Position numbers and translations under genes: made by a program
Shown here: one piece after another, positions 17,811 to 26,679 of the stretch
Layout: each line of letters begins with the position of its first letter
Position numbering within the stretch: the stretch's first letter is position 1
NCBI RefSeq assembly: GCF_902498805.1
Contig: NZ_LR701580.1
Location: forward strand, 62,001-126,000
Source of the DNA: Imperialibacter sp. EC-SDR9
Lineage (GTDB): Bacteria; Bacteroidota; Bacteroidia; Cytophagales; Cyclobacteriaceae
Direction of reading: 5' to 3'
DNA length: 64,000 nucleotides
Notes under the pieces: model-generated
The model's input: only the letters and a program-made list of their open reading frames with translations
Told to the model about the DNA's origin: nothing
The model's database searches: none

Positions 17811-18875
17811 ATGAGTGCACCGAAATTTTCATCTCAGGGAAATTCCTTTTATGGCGAACTGAGGTCAAGAATAAACGAATACTTTCAAGAGGCAGGAAAG
17901 CCGTCGACTGGTAACTATAAGCTCTACTTCAAGGCCGTTGTTCTGGTATTGAGCTGGGTGGGTTTTTATATCCATTTAGTGTTTTTTACTCCGGGCACAT
18001 GGTTGGCCCTCACAGAATCAGTAATAATGGGAGGTTTAACGGCTGCCATCGGATTTAATGTGATGCATGATGGCTCACATGGAAGTTTTAGCCGCAAGGA
18101 GTGGGTGAATAAGCTCGCAGGTTTATCGCTCAATTTTCTTGGAGCCAATGTGTTTATGTGGAATACCAAGCACAACGTTATTCATCACACCTACACCAAT
18201 ATTGATGAAATTGACGATGATATTGATGCCAGGCCGTTCCTGCGACTTTGCTCTACGCAGCGTCACCGAAAAATTCATCGCTATCAGCATATCTATGGCT
18301 GGTTTGCTTACTCGTTGCTTTACTTGTATTGGGTATTCTTTACAGATTATAAGAAGTACTTTACCCAGAAGGTAGGCTCTATGCCGCTAATGAAGATGAA
18401 GCCTAAGGATCATATCAGCTTTTGGGGTTTCAAAGTCATTCATGCGGTCGTTTACATGGCGCTGCCAATTTATATGGTGGGTTTCCTGCCATGGTTAACC
18501 GGCTTCCTGGTAATGGGTCTGTTTGCCGGATTAGTACTTACGCTTGTATTTCAATTGGCGCACACGGTAGAACACACTCATTTTCCTGTCCCGAATGAAT
18601 TGAATAAGCTTGAAGACGAGTGGGCGATTCATCAGATAAAGACGACAGCGAATTTTGCTACTAAAAACAAGCTAATTACCTGGTGGGTGGGTGGATTGAA
18701 CTACCAAATTGAGCACCACTTGTTCCCCAAGATTTCACATATCCACTACCCTGAGATCAGTAAGATCATCAAGAAGGTGTGTGAGGAGAATGGTATCGTG
18801 TATATTGAATACCCCCGCATGCGGATCGCCCTTGGCTCTCATGCAGCCTATTTAAAGGCCATGGGTCAGGCATAA
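17811..18875 (+). CDS. Membrane fatty-acid desaturase (acyl-lipid/acyl-CoA type)
   Basis: 354 residues from ATG 17811. An in-frame TTG nine codons earlier is possible, but MSAPKF is the more usual beginning. The three di-iron histidine boxes are present: HDGSH (86-90), HNVIHH (121-126), and QIEHHLFP near the C-terminus. The extra HTVEHTHF stretch seen in this subfamily is also there. Two pairs of hydrophobic helices surround them. The enzyme puts a double bond into a fatty acyl chain at the inner membrane, using oxygen and an electron donor such as a ferredoxin or cytochrome b5-like partner. No donor gene is adjacent. Regiospecificity cannot be read here; the HxxxH/HxxHH/QxxHH pattern resembles front-end and linoleoyl-CoA desaturase-like proteins. 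A terminator follows. Confidence 0.9.
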   Translation: MSAPKFSSQGNSFYGELRSRINEYFQEAGKPSTGNYKLYFKAVVLVLSWVGFYIHLVFFTPGTWLALTESVIMGGLTAAIGFNVMHDGSHGSFSRKEWVNKLAGLSLNFLGANVFMWNTKHNVIHHTYTNIDEIDDDIDARPFLRLCSTQRHRKIHRYQHIYGWFAYSLLYLYWVFFTDYKKYFTQKVGSMPLMKMKPKDHISFWGFKVIHAVVYMALPIYMVGFLPWLTGFLVMGLFAGLVLTLVFQLAHTVEHTHFPVPNELNKLEDEWAIHQIKTTANFATKNKLITWWVGGLNYQIEHHLFPKISHIHYPEISKIIKKVCEENGIVYIEYPRMRIALGSHAAYLKAMGQA

Positions 18876-18880
18876 AAGAA

Positions 18881-18909
18881 AGCCCTTCTCCATGGAGAAG
18901 GGCTTTTTT
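18881..18909. terminator. Bidirectional terminator between desaturase and oxidoreductase genes
   Basis: AGCCCTTCTCC and GGAGAAGGGCT form a near-perfect palindrome centred on CCATGG. It is followed by six T on the plus strand and preceded by AAAAGAAA, which gives a U-rich run on the minus strand. It lies between two convergent genes and can end both. Confidence 0.85.
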
Positions 18910-18911
18910 GA

Positions 18912-20261
18912 TTAAACCTTCGGCAAAGTCCATCCATTATTGTATTTCGCTTTCATCAGGGCGTTGGCTTCGGCATCGTTCTTGAATTGCCCGTTCGCTG
19001 CATCCCAGAAAACTTTCCTCCCGGTTTTGTAAGCGATATTGCCCATTTGCGCATTAATGGCCGCAATGCTGCCTGTTTCGATCCCGCACTTGAGCTTCGA
19101 CGAGTCGTTTGCCTTGATAGCGTCAACAAAATTCCGGGTGTGAAGATCAAGGGCATTGCCTTGCGGGCGTTGGTCAGGCACATCATCCATTTTCCAGGCA
19201 GTCATTCCGTCTTTCTGTTGGGTTTCGGGGATGATCTCCCAGCCACCTCTGTTGACTACCAGCGTGCCGTTGTTGCCAATAAAAGCGATGCCTTCCGTCT
19301 TGCCGTAGTTGCCGCCGTCAATTCCCGTGGCGTGCTCCCACAGCATATTGAACCCGTCGTATTCAAATACCGTTTGCAGTGTGTCTGGCGTTTCTGAGGC
19401 GTCATCCGGGTAGGCAAACTTACCACCTGAGGCCATCACTGATTTGGGTGCCTTCACACCCATGGCATAAAGAGCAATGTCGATTTCGTGCACTCCCCAG
19501 TCGGTCATCAGGCCTCCGGCGTAGTCCCAAAACCAGCGGAAGTTGAAGTGGAAACGGTTGGCATTGAAAGGCCGTTTCGGAGCGGGCCCGAGCCACATGT
19601 CGTAGTTAACGCCGGCAGGTACGGCTGTGTCGGGCAAAACCGGCACGGGCTTCATCCAACCCTGGTAGGCCCACACTTTCACAAGCCTGATCTGCCCCAG
19701 CTTGCCTGAGCGAACCACATCGAGCGCTTGCTCGTAATGTGGACCGCTGCGCTGCCACTGCCCAACTTGCACGATTTTTCCATATTTTTTAGCTGCTGCC
19801 ACCATCAGGTTGCACTCTTCCATGGTGTTGGCGATGGGCTTCTCCACATACACGTGCTTTCCTGCCTGCACAGCATCCACCATGGTTTTACAATGCCAGT
19901 GGTCTGGCGTGCCGATGATAACAACATCGATGTCTTTGTTTTCCAGCATTTTGCGGTAGTCACCGTACTGGGCGGGTTTTTTACCCCTCATTTTCTCCAC
20001 GTCAGCGGAGCGTCTGTCAAGCACGCTTTGGTCAACGTCGCATAGTGCGATGCAGTCGACCTCGTCCATATTGAGGTGGGAGCGCATGTCGCTCCAGCCC
20101 ATGCCGTTGCAGCCGATCACACCATAGCGCAGCTTGTCGGCTGCTGCGACCGGCTTCCGTACGCCGGCGAATGACGAAAAAGGCATTTGGCTAAGTGCCA
20201 GCCCGCCCGCAGCGGCCATGCCGGTCTTTTGTATAAATGTTCTTCTGGATGTTGAACTCAT
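18912..20261 (-). CDS. Gfo/Idh/MocA-family oxidoreductase with Tat signal
   Basis: 449 residues. The N-terminus SSTSRRTFIQKTGMAAAGG is a twin-arginine signal (SRRTFI), so the folded, cofactor-loaded protein is exported. The Rossmann domain starts LRYGVIGCNGMGWSDM and continues DVVIIGTPDHWHCKTMVDAVQAGKHVYVEKP, with the catalytic Lys of the EKP motif. The C-terminal substrate domain includes RFHFNFRWFWDYAGGLMTDWGVHEIDIA, with the usual Trp/His pair. Members oxidise or reduce sugars and inositols with NAD(P). Exported Bacteroidota members are often linked to glycan breakdown, including glycoside hydrolysis through NAD. No sugar-related gene is next to it, so the substrate is unknown. Confidence 0.9.
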   Translation of the reverse strand: MSSTSRRTFIQKTGMAAAGGLALSQMPFSSFAGVRKPVAAADKLRYGVIGCNGMGWSDMRSHLNMDEVDCIALCDVDQSVLDRRSADVEKMRGKKPAQYGDYRKMLENKDIDVVIIGTPDHWHCKTMVDAVQAGKHVYVEKPIANTMEECNLMVAAAKKYGKIVQVGQWQRSGPHYEQALDVVRSGKLGQIRLVKVWAYQGWMKPVPVLPDTAVPAGVNYDMWLGPAPKRPFNANRFHFNFRWFWDYAGGLMTDWGVHEIDIALYAMGVKAPKSVMASGGKFAYPDDASETPDTLQTVFEYDGFNMLWEHATGIDGGNYGKTEGIAFIGNNGTLVVNRGGWEIIPETQQKDGMTAWKMDDVPDQRPQGNALDLHTRNFVDAIKANDSSKLKCGIETGSIAAINAQMGNIAYKTGRKVFWDAANGQFKNDAEANALMKAKYNNGWTLPKV

Positions 20262-20365
20262 AATAGTAGGTATGTTTTGAATCGTTTATTTCTCAATATC
20301 CTAATTCGATACCTAAAAAGGAAGGGCTAATTGCGTGGTCAGGCATATGGGTTGTTCGATGGGCA

Positions 20366-20396
20366 ATAAAAAAGCCCCTCCGTTGCTGGAAGGGCT
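20366..20396 (-). terminator. Rho-independent terminator of sodA
   Basis: On the minus strand AGCCCTTCC pairs with GGAGGGGCT, one pair being G-T, across an eight-base loop, and then runs into TTTTTT. It lies 26 bases after the sodA stop. Confidence 0.75.
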
Positions 20397-20421
20397 CTGA
20401 TATTTAGTAGCAACTGGCTAA

Positions 20422-21024
20422 TTATTTTGCCGCTGCAAAGCGCTTGGCAACTGCATCCCAATCTACCACATTGTAGAAAGCTGCAACGTAGTCAGGTCTT
20501 CTGTTCTGGTAGTTGAGGTAGTAAGCATGCTCCCAAACATCAAGACCAAGAATAGGTGTACCACTGCAACCTGCGTCAGGCATCAATGGATTGTCCTGGT
20601 TGGCAGTAGAGCATATTTCAAGCTTGCCGCCTTTCACACAAAGCCATGCCCAGCCTGAGCCGAACCTGGTAGCTGCTGCCGCAGAAAACTTTTCTTTGAA
20701 GCCGTCGAATGAACCGAAGGCAGCGTTGATAGCATCCGCCAAAGCACCTGAAGGCTGGCCGCCTTTGCCAGGGCCCATAACTGTCCAGAAAAGAGAGTGG
20801 TTCCAGTGACCGCCGCCGTTGTTGCGCACAGCTGGCACGTTAGAGTGGCTTTTCAGCAATTCTTCGAGCGACTTGCCAGCCATTTCAGTGCCTTCGATGG
20901 CTTTATTTAAGTTCGTCACGTAAGCATTGTGATGCTTGCCGTGGTGTATTTCCATGGTGCGGGCGTCGATATGCGGCTCCAGCGCATTGGTTGCATATGG
21001 TAATGCTGGTAATTCGAATGCCAT
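20422..21024 (-). CDS. sodA: Superoxide dismutase, Mn type
   Basis: 200 residues, no signal peptide, cytoplasmic. It converts superoxide to oxygen and hydrogen peroxide. Metal ligands are in IEIHHGKHH-like [13 protein letters not shown] (His), [10 protein letters not shown] (His), and DVWEHAYYL (Asp and His). Metal type is judged from two places. NNGGGHWNH has Gly-Gly where Fe enzymes have Ala-Gln. [10 protein letters not shown] has the Gln-Asp pair typical of Mn enzymes, where Fe enzymes have Asn-Ala-Gly. Cambialistic use cannot be excluded. It is a single-gene unit with its own terminator. Confidence 0.93.
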   Translation of the reverse strand: MAFELPALPYATNALEPHIDARTMEIHHGKHHNAYVTNLNKAIEGTEMAGKSLEELLKSHSNVPAVRNNGGGHWNHSLFWTVMGPGKGGQPSGALADAINAAFGSFDGFKEKFSAAAATRFGSGWAWLCVKGGKLEICSTANQDNPLMPDAGCSGTPILGLDVWEHAYYLNYQNRRPDYVAAFYNVVDWDAVAKRFAAAK

Positions 21025-21161
21025 AATTATTGATTTGTTTTATGGTTGAACATTTATCTTACTGAACAGTAAATCTACTAAGAACTGCCCAAATAAATAA
21101 CGCCAAAAGGTGGGTATAGTTCCTTGATGTAATAGATATGTATATTGAAGTATCGATGAGT

Positions 21162-21620
21162 TTATTCCTTCCCCCTCAGCTTTTTGAAAAAGGTGTTGAT
21201 CAGCTGTCGGCATTCGTCTTCGAGGACTCCCGACGAGACCTTCGTCTTTGGGTGCAGCACGTTTTCAGTCAGCAGTGAATAGCCTCTTTGTAAATCGGAG
21301 GCCCCGTAAACGATTCTGCCTATTTGCGTCCAGTGCAGAGCACCCGCACACATCACACAGGGTTCGAGTGTCACGTACAATGTGCAATCTGTGAGGTACT
21401 TGGAGCTGAGGTAGTTTTCCGCTGAAGTGATCGCCAGCATTTCCGCATGGGCTGTCACGTCAGTAAGCTTTTCCGTGTGATTGTAGCCTTTGGCAATGAC
21501 TTTGTTTTGGCAAACGATGACGGCGCCAACAGGAATTTCATCTTCCTCCAGCGCTCTTTCGGCCTCACGCAAAGCGACTTTCATGAAATGATCGTCGCTG
21601 AAAACTGTGAGCCCACTCAC
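21162..21620 (-). CDS. tadA: tRNA-specific adenosine deaminase TadA
   Basis: 152 residues from a GTG start at 21620. I prefer this GTG because it overlaps the TGA stop of the upstream gene as GTGA and gives the usual N-terminus (MSGLTVFSDDHFMKVAL). A longer reading from 21677 would add 19 unusual residues inside the upstream gene. The zinc deaminase motifs are HAE (58-60) and PCVMC (87-91). TadA converts A34 to inosine in tRNA-Arg(ACG). Supporting residues such as IPVGAV and HWTQIGRIVYGA agree with TadA rather than cytidine or guanine deaminases. Translation is probably coupled to the upstream secreted protein. Confidence 0.9.
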   Translation of the reverse strand: MSGLTVFSDDHFMKVALREAERALEEDEIPVGAVIVCQNKVIAKGYNHTEKLTDVTAHAEMLAITSAENYLSSKYLTDCTLYVTLEPCVMCAGALHWTQIGRIVYGASDLQRGYSLLTENVLHPKTKVSSGVLEDECRQLINTFFKKLRGKE

Positions 21621-22174
21621 TTGAAGTTCTTTTTGATGGATACGCTTTGCATGATCTGTGGTGCCAAATCCTTCCATTTTCTCATATGCTGGTAAGGCGA
21701 TGAAAGCGTGAACACGAGCGTTTGGTTGTTGACAATGGTGTACTGAATATAGCTGTAAGTACGGAGCGCTGATTCGTTGGTAATGGCGTCTTCCTCAGGT
21801 TTAACTATTGCAACAAACTCAAATACAGCAAACTCCCGGCCGTTGATAGTTTCGATGGCGTCTTTGGTGAAACTCACTTCATCGTAAAGAGAAGAAATGT
21901 TGGCTTTATAAAAATCCTTCAGAATGTTTAAGTCACCCTGGGCCCATTGGTTGTTACCTCTGTTGATGCCAAAATCGACCGTGACACCGTAGTCAGTGTA
22001 CAGAGCCATCGGTCTGCGGGTATACACATACTTACTGTTGATCTCCTGCTCGTTCATCGGACGAAAGTCGGAAGGAAGGCTCACGGTGATGTAGTCAGTT
22101 ACTTTGGTGGGGCTTAGTTGGGCTTTAACGGTAAAGGTGACCAAAAAAAGGAACAGGCAATATGATGATCTCAT
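21617..22174 (-). CDS. Secreted protein of unknown function
   Basis: 185 residues with a signal peptide (MRSSYCLFLFLVTFTVKAQ). The rest is a mixed alpha/beta domain with a pattern like PsbP/DcrB-type proteins: an early strand YITVSLPSDFRPM, a central helix, then FAVFEFVAIV, RTYSYIQYTIVNNQTLVFTLSSP, and a final helix APQIMQSVSI. That resemblance is by eye and weak. No catalytic motif is seen. It is expected in the periplasm or outside. Its stop overlaps the GTG start of tadA by four bases. Confidence 0.6.
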   Translation of the reverse strand: MRSSYCLFLFLVTFTVKAQLSPTKVTDYITVSLPSDFRPMNEQEINSKYVYTRRPMALYTDYGVTVDFGINRGNNQWAQGDLNILKDFYKANISSLYDEVSFTKDAIETINGREFAVFEFVAIVKPEEDAITNESALRTYSYIQYTIVNNQTLVFTLSSPYQHMRKWKDLAPQIMQSVSIKKNFK

Positions 22175-22251
22175 GGGCTTAAATAGCGTTCTGGTTCATA
22201 CAAAACTAGGGAAAATATCAGGCTCTTGTCATTCTATTCGAAAAGACGATT

Positions 22252-22551
22252 TTATTTCTGTCTTTTCAGCCATATACGAGGACTTTTCTTTGTGTGTAAC
22301 ACAGCGTGGACGATAATTTTTTCCTTTTCAATTGTGAAGTGAACGCAGAAAGGGAATCGTTTTAATTTTGCCATTCGAACCAACTTATATCTGGGTTGGT
22401 AAATGAGAGGACGAGTCTCCAATCTCAAAAACATAGTCTCCAGGGCATCCAAAAAATCTCTCCCCAGTCCAGTTACTTTCTTTTCATACCAGATGGCACT
22501 TTCAGAAATATCCCTTTCGGCGTCTGGCTTGATAACCACCTCAAAGGTCAT
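22252..22551 (-). CDS. ParE/RelE-family toxin
   Basis: 99 residues. The fold pattern is typical: MTFEVVIKPDAERDISESAIWYEKK (strand, then helix with the AxxDI motif), GLGRDFLDALETMFLRLETRP (second helix), then strands YKLVRMAKLKRFPFCVHFTIEKEKIIVHAVLHTKKSP. The Arg/Lys-rich strand followed by the FPF-VHF motif is the family core. ParE proteins poison DNA gyrase and RelE proteins cut mRNA on the ribosome; the sequence does not decide which. It is encoded directly after its presumed antitoxin with an ATGA overlap. The final residues WLKRQK are basic. Confidence 0.85.
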   Translation of the reverse strand: MTFEVVIKPDAERDISESAIWYEKKVTGLGRDFLDALETMFLRLETRPLIYQPRYKLVRMAKLKRFPFCVHFTIEKEKIIVHAVLHTKKSPRIWLKRQK

Positions 22552-22778
22552 ATCCTCTTTTCTATTCTTTTTCTGACTTCTTGCCAGGAAGAGCCGGACG
22601 TTGGGTTTTTCTCATGTTCATCGAGCCTGTTGTCAAGGAGTTCTTTGTGCTCGCTAGATAGCGCATAGTCAGCTTCTGTTTCTTCAGATTTTAGCACACC
22701 CAGTACAATTCTTAGAGACTGCTCATCAGCATTTTCTATCAACTGATGAAGCTCATCCTTTATGTTTTCGGCACTCAT
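22548..22778 (-). CDS. Antitoxin of the addiction-module component family
   Basis: 76 residues, acidic and helical. The C-terminal half KELLDNRLDEHEKNPTSG followed by SSWQEVRKRI matches the Unstb_antitox pattern (L-x2-R-x2-E-H-x2-x-P-x2-G-x-S-W-x-E-V), the usual partner of ParE-like toxins. It lies first in the operon and overlaps the toxin start by four bases, so the antitoxin is made first. It is divergent from aspS, with about 120 bases between them. The N-terminal half may be the dimer or DNA-binding part, but no helix-turn-helix is obvious. Confidence 0.82.
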   Translation of the reverse strand: MSAENIKDELHQLIENADEQSLRIVLGVLKSEETEADYALSSEHKELLDNRLDEHEKNPTSGSSWQEVRKRIEKRI

Positions 22779-22867
22779 AATAAATGTTTGATTAAAGATA
22801 ACAGCTTTAACGGATATATGGATTTGAAATAGGTACAGAATTGAAATTCATTTGACCAAAGTATTGC

Positions 22868-22875
22868 TAACTTTG
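22868..22875 (+). promoter_or_regulatory. Candidate -7 box (TAACTTTG) of aspS
   Basis: TAACTTTG fits TAnnTTTG and lies 26 bases before the aspS ATG, in the spacer between the divergent antitoxin and aspS genes. The nearest TTTG lies only 13 bases upstream, so the upstream element is doubtful. Confidence 0.4.
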
Positions 22876-22901
22876 CCTCCCAAAATTCAAAACGACTTGC
22901 A

Positions 22902-24653
22902 ATGCTTCGAACTCACACTTGTGGCGAATTAAGACTTGAACACGTAGGAACTACCGTAACACTTTGCGGGTGGGTGCAACGCCTCCGGGACAAAGGCGGC
23001 ATGGCCTGGATCGACTTGAGGGATCGCTATGGCTTGACACAGCTCATGTTTGATGAAGGATCAACTGCTGCCGACATTCAGAAAATGGCACAGGGTGTGG
23101 GTCGTGAGTTTGTGCTGAAAGCTACCGGCGAAGTGATAGAAAGGGTGTCGAAAAACCCTAAAATGCCGACTGGCGACATAGAAATCAGAGTGACGGCGAT
23201 GGAGGTGTTAAATCCCGCCAAGGTACCTCCGTTTATTATAGAGGACGAAACCGATGGTGGCGATGAACTTCGCATGAAGTACCGCTACCTGGATCTGCGT
23301 AGAAACTCCGTAAGGAGCAACCTCGAGCTGCGCCACCGCATGATGCAGTACACCCGCCGCTATCTGGATGGCAACCAGTTCATCGAAGTGGAAACCCCGG
23401 TACTCATCAAGTCTACGCCTGAAGGTGCCCGTGACTTTGTGGTGCCCTCCCGTATGAACCCGGGGGAGTTTTACGCCTTGCCACAGAGCCCCCAGACTTT
23501 CAAGCAGCTGCTGATGGTGTCTGGCTTCGACCGCTACTTCCAGATCGTGAAATGTTTCCGTGACGAAGATCTTCGGGCAGACCGCCAGCCTGAGTTTACC
23601 CAGATCGACTGCGAGATGTCGTTTGTTGGGCAGGAGGATATACTCAACATCTTTGAGGGGCTGGTTAAGTCTCTTTTTAAAGAAGAAAAAGGGCTGGAGT
23701 TCGGTGCTTTTCCCCGTATGCGCTACGATGAAGCCATGGCAAAATATGGCAGTGACAAGCCAGATATTCGCTTTGGTATGGAGTTCGTGGAGCTGAATGC
23801 GCTTACCCAGGGCAAAGGCTTCCAGGTGTTCGATGCCGCAGAATTGGTGGTGGGCATTTGTGCCAAAGGTTGCGCCGAGTACACCCGCAAGGAGCTGGAC
23901 GGATTGACCGATTTTGTCAGACGACCACAGGTTGGAGCTAAAGGCATGGTTTACCTCAAATGCAATACCGATGGCACTTTCAAATCTTCGGTAGACAAAT
24001 TCTACTCAGAGGATCAGCTGAAGGAATGGGCCTCAGCCTGCGGTGCCGAGGCTGGCGACCTGATATTAGTATTGGCTGGAGACAAAAACCAGACCCGCAA
24101 AGCCATGAATGAGCTGAGGCTGGAGATGGGGAACAAACTAGGGCTTAGAAAAAGGGACGATTTCAAACCTCTTTGGGTACTCGACTTTCCATTGCTTGAG
24201 TGGGATGAGGACACAAAACGCTTCCATGCGATGCACCACCCTTTTACCGCACCGAAGAAAGAAGACATGAAGCTGCTGGAAAGCGACCCAGGTGCCATCA
24301 GGGCCAATGCCTACGACATGGTGATCAATGGTGTTGAAGTGGGAGGTGGCTCTATCCGTATCCACGACAGGCCAACGCAGCAGTTGATGTTCAAAACGCT
24401 TGGCTTTACAGATGAAGAGGCCAAGAAGCAGTTCGGCTTCCTGATGGAAGCTTTCGAATATGGCGCACCTCCGCATGGTGGTATTGCCTTCGGCTTCGAC
24501 AGGCTTTGTTCCTTGTTTGGTGGGGTAGATTCCATCCGTGACTTTATTGCATTCCCTAAAAACAACTCGGGCAGGGACGTAATGATTGATTCGCCTTCTA
24601 CCATTTCTGGAGAGCAGTTGAAGGAGCTGAATATTTCTGTTGGTAAGGCGTAA
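22902..24653 (+). CDS. aspS: Aspartyl-tRNA synthetase
   Basis: 583 residues, the normal length for the bacterial form with the GAD insertion. It charges tRNA-Asp. An N-terminal OB-fold anticodon domain begins [24 protein letters not shown]. The class II core follows, with [47 protein letters not shown] and the motif 2 region [24 protein letters not shown]. The GAD domain lies about 290-420. Motif 3 is [15 protein letters not shown]. The start is 26 bases after a TAnnTTTG box. The next gene begins one base after the stop. Confidence 0.97.
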   Translation: MLRTHTCGELRLEHVGTTVTLCGWVQRLRDKGGMAWIDLRDRYGLTQLMFDEGSTAADIQKMAQGVGREFVLKATGEVIERVSKNPKMPTGDIEIRVTAMEVLNPAKVPPFIIEDETDGGDELRMKYRYLDLRRNSVRSNLELRHRMMQYTRRYLDGNQFIEVETPVLIKSTPEGARDFVVPSRMNPGEFYALPQSPQTFKQLLMVSGFDRYFQIVKCFRDEDLRADRQPEFTQIDCEMSFVGQEDILNIFEGLVKSLFKEEKGLEFGAFPRMRYDEAMAKYGSDKPDIRFGMEFVELNALTQGKGFQVFDAAELVVGICAKGCAEYTRKELDGLTDFVRRPQVGAKGMVYLKCNTDGTFKSSVDKFYSEDQLKEWASACGAEAGDLILVLAGDKNQTRKAMNELRLEMGNKLGLRKRDDFKPLWVLDFPLLEWDEDTKRFHAMHHPFTAPKKEDMKLLESDPGAIRANAYDMVINGVEVGGGSIRIHDRPTQQLMFKTLGFTDEEAKKQFGFLMEAFEYGAPPHGGIAFGFDRLCSLFGGVDSIRDFIAFPKNNSGRDVMIDSPSTISGEQLKELNISVGKA

Positions 24654-24654
24654 G

Positions 24655-25764
24655 ATGAAGGGTTCTTACCTTCTTTTTCTACTGGTTCTGTTGGCACCAT
24701 GGGCTGGGCTAAGTCAGACCGTGGAAAAGGTGGATTCGGTTGCCAGAAAAAAAGGGAAGGTCATTGCGGCTCCTATTTTGGGCTATTCGCCCGAGTCAAG
24801 GTTCTTTGGCGGATTTATGGGCATGTGGATTTTGCCCAAAAAGGGGGTAGACACAAGTAGCTTCAAGCGACCCAGCACACTGGCTCCGATATTCATTTAC
24901 ACGGCCAACAAGCAAGTGATCAGCTCGCTGCGGTCGGAGCAATACTTTAAGAATGCTACCTACCTGAGCAATACCCTGAGGGTGCGTAACTACCCTGACT
25001 TTTTTTTCGGCATCGGAAATGACAAGCACCCGGATGACCTGGAAATGTTTCTGGATCAGTTTGGCCAGCTGAACGGTCGGTGGATGAAGATCAGGGACGA
25101 AAAATACTTTTTTGGATTGTCGTACGACTTCAGGTATGACAAGCTAAGCGACTTCAAAGATGGGGCAGTGCTGGAGACTGGAGCAGTATCGGGAACCGAT
25201 GGCGGCTGGACGAATGGTTTGGGGCCGATATTTATCTACGACACCAGAGACAATGTCCTTTACCCTTCAAAAGGATGGTACGTGACCAGCAACCTCCATT
25301 ACTTTAGTAAAGTGGTGGGCAGCAACTATTCCTTTGCACAGTTGAACATCGATTCAAGGTACTTTCGGGAAGTGATCTCGCCAAAGCATGTTTTGGGTCT
25401 GCAGCTTGTTATTAACTCTGTGGCTGGTAATAAAATCCCGTTTTACAGGCTTCCGCAGCTAGGCGGAAACGACAGGCTGAGGGGAATTAAGAATGAAAAC
25501 CTGTACCGTGACAAAGTCTCGTGGTATTTTCAGGTGGAGGGGAGAAGAACGCTTTTTTGGAGGCTGGGAGGCGTGCTTTTTGCAGGTGTTGGAAATGTTT
25601 CCCCGGGCATAGCTTCGGCTTTTCAAACCCCGGTGAAGGCTGTGGTTGGCGCTGGCGGGCGATTCAGGCCGATAAAGGATCAAAAGCTCAACCTCCGACT
25701 CGATTTCGGCGTGGCAACAGATGGCTTCTATGCTGTTTATCTCAACGTTGCGGAGGCATTTTGA
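24655..25764 (+). CDS. Outer-membrane beta-barrel protein, BamA/TamA (surface antigen) family
   Basis: 369 residues from ATG 24655, one base after the aspS stop. Signal peptide MKGSYLLFLLVLLAPWAGLSQ. The mature part is rich in alternating aromatic strands. It carries the C-terminal marks of the Omp85 barrel: GLGPIFIYDTRDNVLYPSKGWYV, then LPQLGGNDRLRGIKNENLYRDK (the loop 6 R-G motif, here as RLRG), and a final aromatic strand ending EAF. No POTRA domains fit in this length, so it is a barrel-only member. Such proteins are common in Bacteroidota and their cargo is unknown. The tight spacing suggests co-transcription with aspS. Confidence 0.82.
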   Translation: MKGSYLLFLLVLLAPWAGLSQTVEKVDSVARKKGKVIAAPILGYSPESRFFGGFMGMWILPKKGVDTSSFKRPSTLAPIFIYTANKQVISSLRSEQYFKNATYLSNTLRVRNYPDFFFGIGNDKHPDDLEMFLDQFGQLNGRWMKIRDEKYFFGLSYDFRYDKLSDFKDGAVLETGAVSGTDGGWTNGLGPIFIYDTRDNVLYPSKGWYVTSNLHYFSKVVGSNYSFAQLNIDSRYFREVISPKHVLGLQLVINSVAGNKIPFYRLPQLGGNDRLRGIKNENLYRDKVSWYFQVEGRRTLFWRLGGVLFAGVGNVSPGIASAFQTPVKAVVGAGGRFRPIKDQKLNLRLDFGVATDGFYAVYLNVAEAF

Positions 25765-25800
25765 CCACCTAATTGCTTAAATTATCCTCAAATCTCTGTT

Positions 25801-26679
25801 ATGCTAAAGTATATCCTTGGTGGGCTCGGCCTGATCGCTGTCGGGTTAGCTTGGTTCTTCTGGCCAGTAATGGCAAACAATATGGAATCTCACACAATTG
25901 ACGACATCAAAGAAAAGGACTTCATCATCGTGGGGCATCGTGGTGCGGCCGGTCATGCTCCTGAGAACACCATGGCATCGTTCCGTAAGGCAATAGAGTT
26001 GGGAGCTGATGTGATCGAACTCGACGTGCACAGAAGTAAAGACGGGCATCTCATAGTCATACACGATGCCACAGTGAACAGAACCACCAATGGCTCAGGC
26101 GCTATTTCAGCCATGACTTTTGACGAGATTCGTGCGCTGGACGCAGGCAGCTGGTTTGGCGAGGCATTCAAGGGTGAGTTGGCACCCTCACTGGCGGAAG
26201 TCATTGTAGGCATCAACGGTGAAGTGAAGGTTTTGATCGAAATCAAATGGCCAAAAGAAGGGCTTTACGATGGGCTTGGAAAGCAGGTGGCTGAGGAAGT
26301 GCACAAGTATGGAGCCGAAGAGTGGTGCATCATTCAGTCGTTTGACTCAAAATATTTGGAGGAGGCACATGCCAGCGGTTATAATATTCCCTTGCAAAAG
26401 CTGCTTGTCAGCCAGACCTCACTTTTCTTCGTTCCGTTTCATCAGGATAACAGGTTCCGGCTAGGACGGGCCTCTACGACCCACGTGGAGTCAATAAACT
26501 ACTACCACAAAATGATCAATGCGTCGCTTGTTCAACGGCATCACGAAGAAGGCTTGACTGTTATTCCTTACACAGTTAATACAACCGATGAAATGATTAA
26601 GGTACTTGGCATGGGCGTAGACGGGGTGATTACGAACTACCCTGATGTTGCGTTGGCCCTGAGAAACGAATTAAAGTAG
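25801..26679 (+). CDS. Glycerophosphodiester phosphodiesterase
   Basis: 292 residues. One N-terminal hydrophobic helix (residues 3-22) suggests a membrane anchor or uncleaved signal, with the enzyme outside the cytoplasm. The GDPD barrel is clear: HRG (46-48), PENT (54-57), ELDVH (73-77), and VIHD-T-NRTTNGSG (86-100). These give the catalytic His pair and the metal-binding Glu/Asp residues. The enzyme frees glycerol-3-phosphate from deacylated phospholipids. The last nine bases overlap the end of the convergent TPR lipoprotein gene. It lies 36 bases after the barrel gene and may belong to the aspS transcript. Confidence 0.9.
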   Translation: MLKYILGGLGLIAVGLAWFFWPVMANNMESHTIDDIKEKDFIIVGHRGAAGHAPENTMASFRKAIELGADVIELDVHRSKDGHLIVIHDATVNRTTNGSGAISAMTFDEIRALDAGSWFGEAFKGELAPSLAEVIVGINGEVKVLIEIKWPKEGLYDGLGKQVAEEVHKYGAEEWCIIQSFDSKYLEEAHASGYNIPLQKLLVSQTSLFFVPFHQDNRFRLGRASTTHVESINYYHKMINASLVQRHHEEGLTVIPYTVNTTDEMIKVLGMGVDGVITNYPDVALALRNELK

